Assembly (NCBI RefSeq): GCF_007827795.1
Contig: NZ_VITI01000001.1
Span: 124,001-188,000, forward strand
Source of the DNA: Azospirillum brasilense
GTDB taxonomy: Bacteria > Pseudomonadota > Alphaproteobacteria > Azospirillales > Azospirillaceae
DNA: 64,000 nt
Direction of reading: 5' to 3'
Shown piece by piece: positions 7,966 to 15,294 of the stretch. Position numbers and translations under genes: made by a program. The notes under the pieces were generated by a model that saw nothing but the letters and a program-made list of their open reading frames with translations, ran no database searches and was not told the DNA's origin. How positions within the stretch are numbered: position 1 is the stretch's first letter; the number at the start of each line of letters is the position of its first letter.

Positions 7966-8766
7966 ATGACCACGACCCAGCCGGCCACCGCCCTGGCCTC
8001 CCCCTTTCCCAGCGTCTTCGTCTCCCACGGCGCCCCCACGCTGATCATCGAGGACTCGCCGGGCCGCCATTTCCTCGCCAGTCTGGGCACGCGGCTGGGC
8101 CGCCCGAGCGCGGTGATCGCGGTGTCGGCCCACTGGACGACCCAGACCCCGGCGATCAGCGGAGCCGCCCAGCCGGACACCATCCACGACTTCTACGGCT
8201 TCCCCCGCGCCCTCTACGCGATGCGCTACGCCGCACCCGGCGCCCCGGCGCTGGCCGACCGTGTGTGCGCGCTGACCGGCGCCGCGGTGGACCCGAGCCA
8301 GGGGCTCGACCACGGAGCCTGGGTGCCGCTGATGCTGATGTATCCGGAGGCTGACATCCCGGTCGCCCAGTTCTCCGTCCAGCCCGGCGCCACCGCCGCC
8401 GACCACATCGCGCTCGGCCGCGCCCTGGCCCCCCTGCGGCGGGAAGGCGTGCTGGTCCTCGGCAGCGGCGGCGCCGTCCACAATCTCGGTGATTTCCGCT
8501 TCGGCGAGCGCGACGTGGCCGGCTGGGCGGAAGACTTCGCCGGCTGGCTCGACGGGGTGCTGACGGCGGGCGACGAGGCGTCGCTGGCCGCCTGGAAGAC
8601 GCTCTGCCCGCATGCCAAGGCGGCCCACCCCACCGACGAGCATTTCCTGCCCCTGCCCGTGGCCTTCGGCGCCGCCGGCAGCGCGGTGCGGACGGAACGG
8701 CTTCACACCGGGTTCGAGCATGGCAGCATCGGCATGCAAGCCTACGCCTTCCACGGCACGGTCTGA
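7966..8766 (+). CDS. Extradiol ring-cleavage dioxygenase, LigB/DODA (YgiD) family
   Basis: This cytoplasmic metal enzyme of 266 residues belongs to class III extradiol dioxygenases, which open catechol-type rings. Conserved metal-site segments are visible: FVSHGAP (H21), VSAHWTT (H56), TIHDFYGFP (H74) and GSGGAVHNLG. Family members include plant DOPA 4,5-dioxygenases and E. coli YgiD; the natural substrate here is unknown. The ATG at 7966 has GGAG nine bases upstream. An in-frame ATG at 7939 sits almost in the preceding terminator and is rejected. It appears monocistronic. Confidence 0.9.
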   Translation: MTTTQPATALASPFPSVFVSHGAPTLIIEDSPGRHFLASLGTRLGRPSAVIAVSAHWTTQTPAISGAAQPDTIHDFYGFPRALYAMRYAAPGAPALADRVCALTGAAVDPSQGLDHGAWVPLMLMYPEADIPVAQFSVQPGATAADHIALGRALAPLRREGVLVLGSGGAVHNLGDFRFGERDVAGWAEDFAGWLDGVLTAGDEASLAAWKTLCPHAKAAHPTDEHFLPLPVAFGAAGSAVRTERLHTGFEHGSIGMQAYAFHGTV

Positions 8767-8958
8767 AACGTTACCGGGGATGTTTAAAGGGGGCTGAACC
8801 CGACGCACTTGTCTGTTTGCGCCGTTGCCTCGCCAAGCTACAATCCGCGCCACCCGTCCGTGCACACGGAGGGGCTTCTGACAACGTCGGGCTTTTCCCG
8901 CCCGCAACCTTCGGCCGGATCTCGTGGCTTACGAACGACAGCGCGTACGGGACGTGGC

Positions 8959-11031
8959 GTGAAGCGGAACGGAACCCTGCCCCGGTCCGGCGACGCCCCT
9001 CCCTCCCTCGGTGCCCCGGCCCGCCTCATGCGCTCCCTTCCGGGGCTCGGCCTTCTGCGCCGCCTGGACGAGCTGACCCTCGCCGCGCGCATCGGGCTGG
9101 GCTTCGGTGTGGTGCTCGGTCTGGTGCTTCTGCTGGCGCTGATCGGCGTGGCCGCGCTCTATGGGGTCAGCCGCGAGGTCGGCACCTTCTCCGGCTACGC
9201 CGACGCCTCCCAGACCGCCGCCGATCTGGATATCGGGCTGCGCGACCTGGAGGTCTCCGTCCGCGACCATCTGGCCGAGGGCGATCAGCAGAGCCTGCTC
9301 GACGCCGGTCTGCGCCGCGACGGCATGCTGGAGCGGCTGACCGCCCTGGCCGGCATGGTGGGCGGCGAGGCCGACCGCCGGTCGGTGGAGGGCGCACGCA
9401 AGGCGCTGGACGCCTATTGGAGCGGCTTCGAGGCGCTGGTCGCCCTGCGCGGCGAGCGCGCCCGGCTGACCGAGTCGGTGCTGGAACCGCAGATTTCCCA
9501 GATCCGCGCCGGGCTGGGCCGGCTGAAGGACGCGGGCGGCGTCGATTCGGCGGCGCTGGCCGGCGACGCGACCGTCGCCATCCTGATGATGCAGGACCAT
9601 CTCGGCCGCTTCGTGGCGCGGCGCGACGACCGCGACTCGCTGCGCATGCGCGCCGAGCTGGGAAATGCCCGCGCCAAGCTGGCCGAGATGAACCGCTACC
9701 TCTGGGTCCCCGGCACCCGCCAGACCATCGACGAGGTGGAGGCGGCGCTGGCCGGCATCGACGGGGTGCTGGACAGCATCGAGGCCTCCCTGGCCGACGA
9801 GGACGGGCTGCGCGCCGAGCGGCTGACGCCGAACGCCGCCGCCGTTGCCACCCAGGCGGCGGAAATCCGCCAGCGCAACGAGGCCGTTGCGGCGGAACTG
9901 CGCGGCGGTCTGGCCGACCAGTCCTGGCGCACCCTGCGCATCGCCCTGTGGGCGGCGCTGGGAGTGACGCTGGCGGGGTTGGCGATGGTCTGGTTCGTCA
10001 ACCGCCGGGTCGCCCGCCCGGTCTCCGGCATGGCCGCCGCCGTGACCGCGCTCGCCGCCGGACGGACCGACATCGCCCTGCCGCCGGACGAGGGGGCGGA
10101 CGAGGTGGCCGCCATGGCCCGCGCCGTCCGTGTCCTGCGCGACAACACCGCGGAGATCGAGCGCCATCGTCAGGAGGCCGCCGACCGGCACGGCCAGATT
10201 CTGCGCGAGAAGGAGCGCGCCGACGCCGCCAACGAGGCGAAGACCCATTTCCTGGTCAACATCGGGCAGGAGTTGCACGCGCCGCTCAACGAGATCGTCG
10301 CCTCCAGCCAGTCGCTGATGGGCGAGCTGCACCGCCTGGGCGCCGGGGAACTGGCGACCGACATCGAGCAGATCCAGTGGACCGGCGAGCAGATGCTGAC
10401 CCTGGTCGACGCCATCCTCGACTATGCGCGGATCGAGGCCGGCAACATGGACGTCGTGCTTCAGGATTTCGACGTGCACCGGCTGCTGATCGAGGCGCGG
10501 GAGCGCACGCTGCCCGCCGCCGACCTCAACGGCAACGAGGTGACGCTCCAGGCCGAGGCCGCGGCGCTCGGCCAGATGTATTCGGATTTCGGCAAGGTTC
10601 GGCAGGCGCTTCTCAACCTGTTGGACAACGCCTGCAAGTTCACCCAGGGCGGCGCCGTTCTGCTGGCCGCCGAGCGGGTCGAACGCGACGGCGAGCCCTG
10701 GCTGCGCTTCACCGTGACCGACAGCGGCAGCGGCTTCGCCACCGGCCAGACCGCCCGGCTGTTCCAGCCCTTCGTCCAGGGCGGGTCAGGGGCCAAGCGG
10801 CGTGGTGCCGGACTCGGCCTGACCCTGGTCGGCCATTACGCCGCCATGCTCGGCGGCGACATCGAGGTGGCGAGCGAGCCCGGCCAGGGCACCCGCGTCA
10901 CGGTGGCCCTCCCCGCCTACTACCAGCCCCCGGCGGAGGAGCGCCCGCTCCAGGTCGGCACCGCCGGTGCGGCTAAACGCCCGCTGGTCACCGTCGGTCC
11001 CCTGCGCCCCATCGCCCAGCTGGCCTCCTGA
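8959..11031 (+). CDS. Membrane histidine-kinase-like protein lacking the phospho-accepting histidine
   Basis: This protein has about 690 residues. Order: TM1 (about 45-68), a helical periplasmic domain (about 70-320), TM2 (325-347), HAMP, a short coiled coil, a dimerisation helix and an HATPase domain (about 540-650). The ATPase boxes are intact: NLLDNACKFT, DSGSGF and GAGLGL. The H-box reads FLVNIGQELHAPLN. Aligned with the usual FLANMSHELRTPLN, the catalytic His is Gln (codon CAG at 10267). No receiver domain is present. It may be a pseudokinase or allosteric partner of another kinase. The start is uncertain: GTG 8959 and ATG 9028 are both possible, and the open frame extends upstream to 8809 with unlikely residues. 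Confidence 0.8.
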   Translation: MKRNGTLPRSGDAPPSLGAPARLMRSLPGLGLLRRLDELTLAARIGLGFGVVLGLVLLLALIGVAALYGVSREVGTFSGYADASQTAADLDIGLRDLEVSVRDHLAEGDQQSLLDAGLRRDGMLERLTALAGMVGGEADRRSVEGARKALDAYWSGFEALVALRGERARLTESVLEPQISQIRAGLGRLKDAGGVDSAALAGDATVAILMMQDHLGRFVARRDDRDSLRMRAELGNARAKLAEMNRYLWVPGTRQTIDEVEAALAGIDGVLDSIEASLADEDGLRAERLTPNAAAVATQAAEIRQRNEAVAAELRGGLADQSWRTLRIALWAALGVTLAGLAMVWFVNRRVARPVSGMAAAVTALAAGRTDIALPPDEGADEVAAMARAVRVLRDNTAEIERHRQEAADRHGQILREKERADAANEAKTHFLVNIGQELHAPLNEIVASSQSLMGELHRLGAGELATDIEQIQWTGEQMLTLVDAILDYARIEAGNMDVVLQDFDVHRLLIEARERTLPAADLNGNEVTLQAEAAALGQMYSDFGKVRQALLNLLDNACKFTQGGAVLLAAERVERDGEPWLRFTVTDSGSGFATGQTARLFQPFVQGGSGAKRRGAGLGLTLVGHYAAMLGGDIEVASEPGQGTRVTVALPAYYQPPAEERPLQVGTAGAAKRPLVTVGPLRPIAQLAS

Positions 11032-11050
11032 CGCCGGGAGTCGCTGACCG

Positions 11051-11749
11051 TCAGGCCTCGCGCGGGCGGGCGGTGTCATCCGGCGCGGCGTCTTCGTCGG
11101 GCGGCAGGCCGTACTTCATGCGGCGCATCTTCTCGGCGACGCGCGCGATCTCGTCGGGCGGCAGGATGACCGGCTCGCCCAGCAAATGGGCGTGGAGATA
11201 TTGGCGGGCCAGCGTCTCCACCTCCACCGCCAGGGCGAGAGCGCCTTTCAGCGTCTGGCCCAGCACGATCATGCCGTGGTTGGCCAGCAGGCAGGCCAGC
11301 CGCCCCTCCAGCGCCATCACAGCGTGGTCGGACAGTTCCTGCGAACCGAAGGTGGCGTACGGGGCGCAACGGATCGAATCGCCGCCGGCCAGCGCCACCA
11401 TGTAATGAAAGCTGGGGATGCCTCGCCCATGGACGGCCAGCGCCGTCGCGAAGGTCGAATGCGTGTGCAGCACAACGTCCACGTCGGGCCGCGCCTTCAG
11501 GATGTCCCTGTGGAAGCGCCATTCCGACGAAGGCCGCCGCCGGCCCACATAGGTCCCGTCGAAGCCCATCTCCACGATGTCCTCGGGCGTCGTCTCGTCG
11601 TAGGGCAGGCTGCTGGGCGTGATGAGGAAGCCGCCCGCCACCCGCACCGACAGGTTGCCCGACGCCCCCTGGTTGACGCCCGCCCCGTTCATGGCGAGGC
11701 AGGTGTCGATGATGGCGCGGCGCTGCGCCGGGTGGTTCAGGCTGGTCAT
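11051..11749 (-). CDS. Class II aldolase/adducin-family protein (fuculose-1-phosphate aldolase-like)
   Basis: This cytoplasmic zinc enzyme of 232 residues has the full class II aldolase metal and catalytic set: Glu76 in SSEW, His95 and His97 in LHTHS, and His158 in ANHG. These match FucA Glu73, His92, His94 and His155. It probably cleaves or epimerises a phosphorylated sugar acid or deoxy sugar; the exact substrate cannot be read from sequence. The ATG at 11749 (MTSLNHPAQRR) begins at the usual place for the family, and the longer frame upstream is low-complexity. Its stop lies 20 bases from the convergent kinase gene. Confidence 0.9.
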   Translation of the reverse strand: MTSLNHPAQRRAIIDTCLAMNGAGVNQGASGNLSVRVAGGFLITPSSLPYDETTPEDIVEMGFDGTYVGRRRPSSEWRFHRDILKARPDVDVVLHTHSTFATALAVHGRGIPSFHYMVALAGGDSIRCAPYATFGSQELSDHAVMALEGRLACLLANHGMIVLGQTLKGALALAVEVETLARQYLHAHLLGEPVILPPDEIARVAEKMRRMKYGLPPDEDAAPDDTARPREA

Positions 11750-11852
11750 GGACGGCGGTCTCGCTTGTGGAACGGCGGAGTGCCGAACGGGCCATGGGTG
11801 AACAGTGCCTGTCAAGGAGGGTCGGTGGCGGAGCTGAGGCATGTTTCAATTC

Positions 11853-11875
11853 CCCTCTCCCCTCCGGGGAGAGGG
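11853..11875. repeat. GC-rich dispersed palindrome
   Basis: A 10-bp perfect inverted repeat (11853-11862 with 11866-11875) around a 3-base loop, made of CCCTCTCCCC and its complement. The same core recurs at 36771-36792, and related sequence lies at 20082-20139. All three sites are intergenic. Confidence 0.7.
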
Positions 11876-11899
11876 CTATTCATGCCAGCCGCAAAAGCT

Positions 11900-12904
11900 T
11901 CAGGGACGGTCGGCGCCCACCTTGCTCGTCAGGTCCCAATGGCGGACCACCGCGTCATAGCCGGCGGACAGGGCGCCCTGCCCGTCCGGGGTGAAGGCGA
12001 CCGCCAGGACTGGCTTCTCATGCCCACGGAAGGAGGCGAGCTGCCGCCCGGTGGCAACGTCCCACAGCCGGACGCGCCGGTCCCCTCCCCCGCCGGACAG
12101 CAGGGTCCTGCCATCGGGCGCGACGGCGACGGAGGTGACGAAGCCGCTGTGCCCATGGAGCGTGCGCAAGAGCGTGCCGGACTCCAACTCCCACAACCGC
12201 ACCGTCTCGTCGCTCGACGCCGTGGCCGCCAACCTCCCGTCGGGGGACAGGGCCAGTCCGTTCACGCTGCCCTCGTGACCTCCCAGAACGGCTTTCTCCT
12301 GCCCGGTCGCGGCGTCCCAGACGCGGATCTGGAAGTCGTAGCCGGCGGAAATCAGCCGCCCACCGTCCGGGGTGTAAGCCACGGCGTTGACGTTGGCGCC
12401 ATGCCCCTCCAGCACCCGCAGCGCGGCGCCGCTCTCCGGGTCCCAAACGCGGATGGTGAAATCCCAGCCCGCGGAGGCGAAGCTCCCGCCGTCCGGCGCC
12501 ACCGCCAGGCCGGCAACGGTGCCGCTGTGCCCCTCGAAGCGGCGCAACGGCCGCCCGCTCTTGAGGTCCCAGAGGATGATGGCGGCGTCGCGGCTGCCGG
12601 TCAGGGCGTGCTTGCCGTCCGGCAGGAAGGCCACGGCGGTCACCCCGGCGGCGTGCTCGTGAAAGGCGGAGATTTGGGAGCCGGACGCGAGGTCCCACAG
12701 GATGGCCGAATAGTCCCAGCTTCCGGTCAGGACGCGGGCACCATCGGGCGACACGGCGACGGCATTGACCATGGCGCCATGGCCGATCAGGTCGGCGGCA
12801 CGGGACAGCAGGGGGGCGGTCAGGACGGGCGCGGCCGCGGCCAGCGCAAGCAGCCGGCGGCGGGTGCGGCACGGCTGGTTTCGCGGGTGATGCCCTCTCC
12901 CCAT
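11900..12904 (-). CDS. Exported WD40-repeat (seven-bladed propeller) protein
   Basis: This 334-residue protein has seven WD40 repeats, each with the pattern V(N/T)AVAxxPDG...WD. The first starts at about residue 40 with IGHGAMVNAVAVSPDG and the last ends HWDLTSK. Seven blades make one closed beta-propeller, usually a protein interaction platform. The N-terminus has RTRRRLLALAAAAPVLTAP followed by SRAA, a twin-arginine-like export signal. The ATG at 12904 is chosen because GGGAGG lies 10 bases upstream; a GTG 48 bases earlier has none. The partner is unknown. The gene lies directly downstream of the formate dehydrogenase operon on the same strand, which may or may not be meaningful. Confidence 0.85.
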   Translation of the reverse strand: MGRGHHPRNQPCRTRRRLLALAAAAPVLTAPLLSRAADLIGHGAMVNAVAVSPDGARVLTGSWDYSAILWDLASGSQISAFHEHAAGVTAVAFLPDGKHALTGSRDAAIILWDLKSGRPLRRFEGHSGTVAGLAVAPDGGSFASAGWDFTIRVWDPESGAALRVLEGHGANVNAVAYTPDGGRLISAGYDFQIRVWDAATGQEKAVLGGHEGSVNGLALSPDGRLAATASSDETVRLWELESGTLLRTLHGHSGFVTSVAVAPDGRTLLSGGGGDRRVRLWDVATGRQLASFRGHEKPVLAVAFTPDGQGALSAGYDAVVRHWDLTSKVGADRP

Positions 12905-13003
12905 GTCCGAACCGCCTCCCGAAACGGAAAAGACCGGCGGCCTCGCAGCCACCGGTCAGGGGTAACAGGTGCCGGCGCAAAGTGTCCTTAACGCCGGATA
13001 TCC

Positions 13004-13381
13004 TCAGCGCCAGGTGTGCCCGCGCGCGACCGCGGGGTTGTTGGAGGTCCGGTTCGGCTCGTAGCTGCCGCCCTGGGGCAGGCTGTAGCCCGCCGCGTGG
13101 TGGCGGAACGGCGGCAGCGTCAGGCCGGTTTCCGGATCGATGGTCAGGGTGTTGACCATGAAGGCGGCGTTGCCGGCGGTGCCCGGCAGCATGGCGGCGA
13201 CCTTGTAGACGGCGGTGCCGTCCTCAAGCGCCGCCTCGGTCACGCGCAGGACCTGCACATTGTAGGTCTGCTCGACGATCCGCTTCACCTCGTCCGCCGG
13301 CTTGGCCGCCGGAGAGGTCTGGGCGGCGGCCGGAGCGGCCACCGCCACGGCCAGCAGCAGGCCGATCAGGAATGAACGCAT
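13004..13381 (-). CDS. Small periplasmic protein at the end of the formate dehydrogenase operon, function unknown
   Basis: This 125-residue protein has a clean signal peptide (MRSFLIGLLLAVAVAAPAAA, then QTS). The mature part has a helix-then-strands look (DEVKRIVEQTYNVQVLRV, then VNTLTIDPETG) and a C-terminus rich in Asn, Arg and Tyr. GAGGA precedes the ATG, and the start is only 11 bases after the fdhC stop, so it is very probably the last gene of the fdh operon. The mature fold recalls PepSY-like domains, but I cannot claim membership. A role in periplasmic assembly of the enzyme is inferred from position only. Confidence 0.8.
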   Translation of the reverse strand: MRSFLIGLLLAVAVAAPAAAQTSPAAKPADEVKRIVEQTYNVQVLRVTEAALEDGTAVYKVAAMLPGTAGNAAFMVNTLTIDPETGLTLPPFRHHAAGYSLPQGGSYEPNRTSNNPAVARGHTWR

Positions 13382-13392
13382 GGGTGAGGTCC

Positions 13393-14454
13393 TCACTCGG
13401 CGGGCGCGCGGTGACGGCCGTGGTGCGAACGCGGAGTCTCGCCCGTGACCTCCTGAACCCACAGCGAATGGTGCTCGCGCGCCCACTGGAGCTCGACGTC
13501 GCCCGTGCCCATCGCGTCGAAGGCGCCTTCCATGCCGACCGAGCCGATGTAGATGTGCGCGATGATGACCGCGGTCAGCACCACCGCCACCGCCGCGTGG
13601 ATCAGCTGGTAGAGCTGGAGGTCGGCCAGCGAGGCGAAGGAGAAGGGCCACAGGAGCTGCACGCCCGTGAAGCCCAGCGCCGCGCCGCCCAGCACCGTCG
13701 CCCAGAAGATCACCTTCTGGCCGGCGTTGAACTTCTTCGCCGCCGGATGCACGCCCTTGCTGAACAGCCCGCCGGCCTTCAGCGCCCAGGTGATGTCGTT
13801 GCGCTCCGGGATGTTGTGCTTCACCCACATCACGAAGATGAGGACGACGCCCAGGATGAAGGCGAAGCCCAGATAGTTGTGGGCGAACTTGCCGTACTGG
13901 GTGATGCCGGCGAACGTCTCCGGCCCCAGCAGCGGCAGGATGGTGTAGCGCCCGTACATCAGGTTCAGCCCGGTGAAGGCCAGGATGACGAAGCTGCCGG
14001 CGGTCAGCCAGTGCACCCCCCGCTCGAAGGCGTTGAAGCGCTGGATGGTCCGCCCGGTCTTCTGGCCGTCAATCCGGATGCGCCCGCGCACCAGGAAGAA
14101 CAGCACGAGCAGACCGAGCATGCCCCCCAGCACCCAGCCGCCGTAGGTGGACAGCGGGCCGTTGCGAACAGACCGCCACGCCTCCCCTTCCGACTGCACC
14201 AGCACGCCGGCGCTCTTGTTGGGGATGGAGACATAGCCCTGTTCGCCGGAGCGGACCCCGCGCCACAGGTCGGTCTTGGAGGTGCCGTCCGCCGGCTGGC
14301 TGGCGACCGGCGGGAACGCCTCCGCCGCCGAAGCGGCCGAGACATTGGCCATGACCAGGGTCAGTGCCAGCATGGCGACGCCCAGCAGGACGATGTGCAG
14401 AGTCCTGCCGAGCCCGCTCTTGGCCAGTCCGGCCGTGGAATGATTCGACGTCAT
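13393..14454 (-). CDS. fdhC: Formate dehydrogenase subunit gamma, cytochrome b556
   Basis: This membrane diheme cytochrome b anchors formate dehydrogenase and passes electrons to quinone. It has 353 residues from the ATG at 14454, with a signal-like helix, an extra periplasmic segment (about 45-95) and then TM helices. The FDH-gamma signatures are RFNAFERGVHWLTAGSF, FAHNYLGFAF and LIHAAVAVVLTAVIIAHIYIG, whose histidines are heme ligand candidates. Tail: REHHSLWVQEV. The start could also be ATG 14487, which overlaps the upstream lipoprotein stop by one base. I prefer 14454 because a GGGAAGGG site precedes it. It lacks the FdnI-length cut-off and is the longer FDH3-type version. Confidence 0.93.
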   Translation of the reverse strand: MTSNHSTAGLAKSGLGRTLHIVLLGVAMLALTLVMANVSAASAAEAFPPVASQPADGTSKTDLWRGVRSGEQGYVSIPNKSAGVLVQSEGEAWRSVRNGPLSTYGGWVLGGMLGLLVLFFLVRGRIRIDGQKTGRTIQRFNAFERGVHWLTAGSFVILAFTGLNLMYGRYTILPLLGPETFAGITQYGKFAHNYLGFAFILGVVLIFVMWVKHNIPERNDITWALKAGGLFSKGVHPAAKKFNAGQKVIFWATVLGGAALGFTGVQLLWPFSFASLADLQLYQLIHAAVAVVLTAVIIAHIYIGSVGMEGAFDAMGTGDVELQWAREHHSLWVQEVTGETPRSHHGRHRAPAE

Positions 14455-14486
14455 TGCGTCAGCCCTTCCCTTGAGAACCGCGCCCA

Positions 14487-14681
14487 TCAGAAACGCTGGC
14501 CGGCCGAGCGCTGCTGAAGCGCCTGGACCTGCCCGGCGGACAGCTGGCTGTCCGCGGCGCCGCGATAGACGCCCTTCTCCAGATGGATCGGGCGCGCCTG
14601 CTCCTCCTCGTTGCACCCCGCCAGAAGCGGGGTGACGAGAAGGAGCGCCATCGCACAGACGGAGCGTCGGAACACGGTCAC
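14487..14681 (-). CDS. Small lipoprotein translationally coupled to fdhB
   Basis: This ORF of 64 codons starts with GTG at 14681 and overlaps the fdhB stop by four bases (GTGA). The N-terminus is basic then hydrophobic and ends in a lipobox, LLAGC, at residues 19-23 (counting the start as 1). The mature part is about 42 residues, EEEQARPIHLEKGVYRGAAD onwards, ending in a Gln-rich tail. It ends one base into the alternative fdhC start. The tight coupling between two subunit genes suggests it is made in step with the enzyme and may be a periplasmic assembly or accessory subunit. No family was recognised with certainty. Confidence 0.8.
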   Translation of the reverse strand: MTVFRRSVCAMALLLVTPLLAGCNEEEQARPIHLEKGVYRGAADSQLSAGQVQALQQRSAGQRF

Positions 14682-15274
14682 GACCCCGCCTTCATCTGAT
14701 AGGCGGTGCCCCAGCCCCAGGCACCGGCCCCGAAGCCGCGGGCGACCACGCGCTCGCGGTAGATGTCCGACACCTTGTCGCCATCGCCGGCCAGCAGGGC
14801 CTTGGTCGAACACATCTCGGCACAGAGCGGCAGCTTGCCTTCGGCCAGACGGTTGCGGCCGTACTTCTTGTATTCCGCGTCCGTGTTGTCGGCCTCCGGG
14901 CCGCCGGCGCAGAAGGTGCACTTGTCCATCTTGCCGCGGGTGCCGAAGTTGCCGGCCTGCGGGTACTGCGGGGCGCCGAACGGGCAGGCGTAGAAGCAGT
15001 AGCCGCAGCCGATGCACAGGTCCTTGTTGTGCAGGACCACGCCCTGCTCGGTCTGGTAGAAGCAGTCGACCGGGCAGACGGCCTTGCAGGGCGCGTCGGA
15101 GCAATGCATGCAGGCGACCGAGATCGACCGCTCACCCGGCTTGCCGTCGTTGATGGTGACGACGCGGCGGCGGTTGATGCCCCAGGGCACCTCGTGCTCG
15201 TTCTTGCAGGCGGTGACGCAGGCGTTGCATTCGATGCAGCGGTCCGCGTCGCAGAGGAATTTCATGCGGGCCAT
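14678..15274 (-). CDS. fdhB: Formate dehydrogenase subunit beta, four-cluster ferredoxin (FDH3 type)
   Basis: This electron-transfer subunit of 198 residues has four [4Fe-4S] motifs: CIECNACVTACK, CMHCSDAPCKAVCP, CIGCGYCFYACP and a CTFC...C...C group. It takes electrons from FdhA and passes them to the cytochrome b. It lacks the C-terminal membrane helix of E. coli FdnH (294 residues), so it is the short FDH3-type beta. It should be carried out of the cell with FdhA on the latter's Tat signal. GGAG precedes the ATG by eight bases. It lies 20 bases after fdhA. Confidence 0.95.
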   Translation of the reverse strand: MARMKFLCDADRCIECNACVTACKNEHEVPWGINRRRVVTINDGKPGERSISVACMHCSDAPCKAVCPVDCFYQTEQGVVLHNKDLCIGCGYCFYACPFGAPQYPQAGNFGTRGKMDKCTFCAGGPEADNTDAEYKKYGRNRLAEGKLPLCAEMCSTKALLAGDGDKVSDIYRERVVARGFGAGAWGWGTAYQMKAGS

Positions 15275-15294
15275 GGTGATGAACTCCTAGCGTC

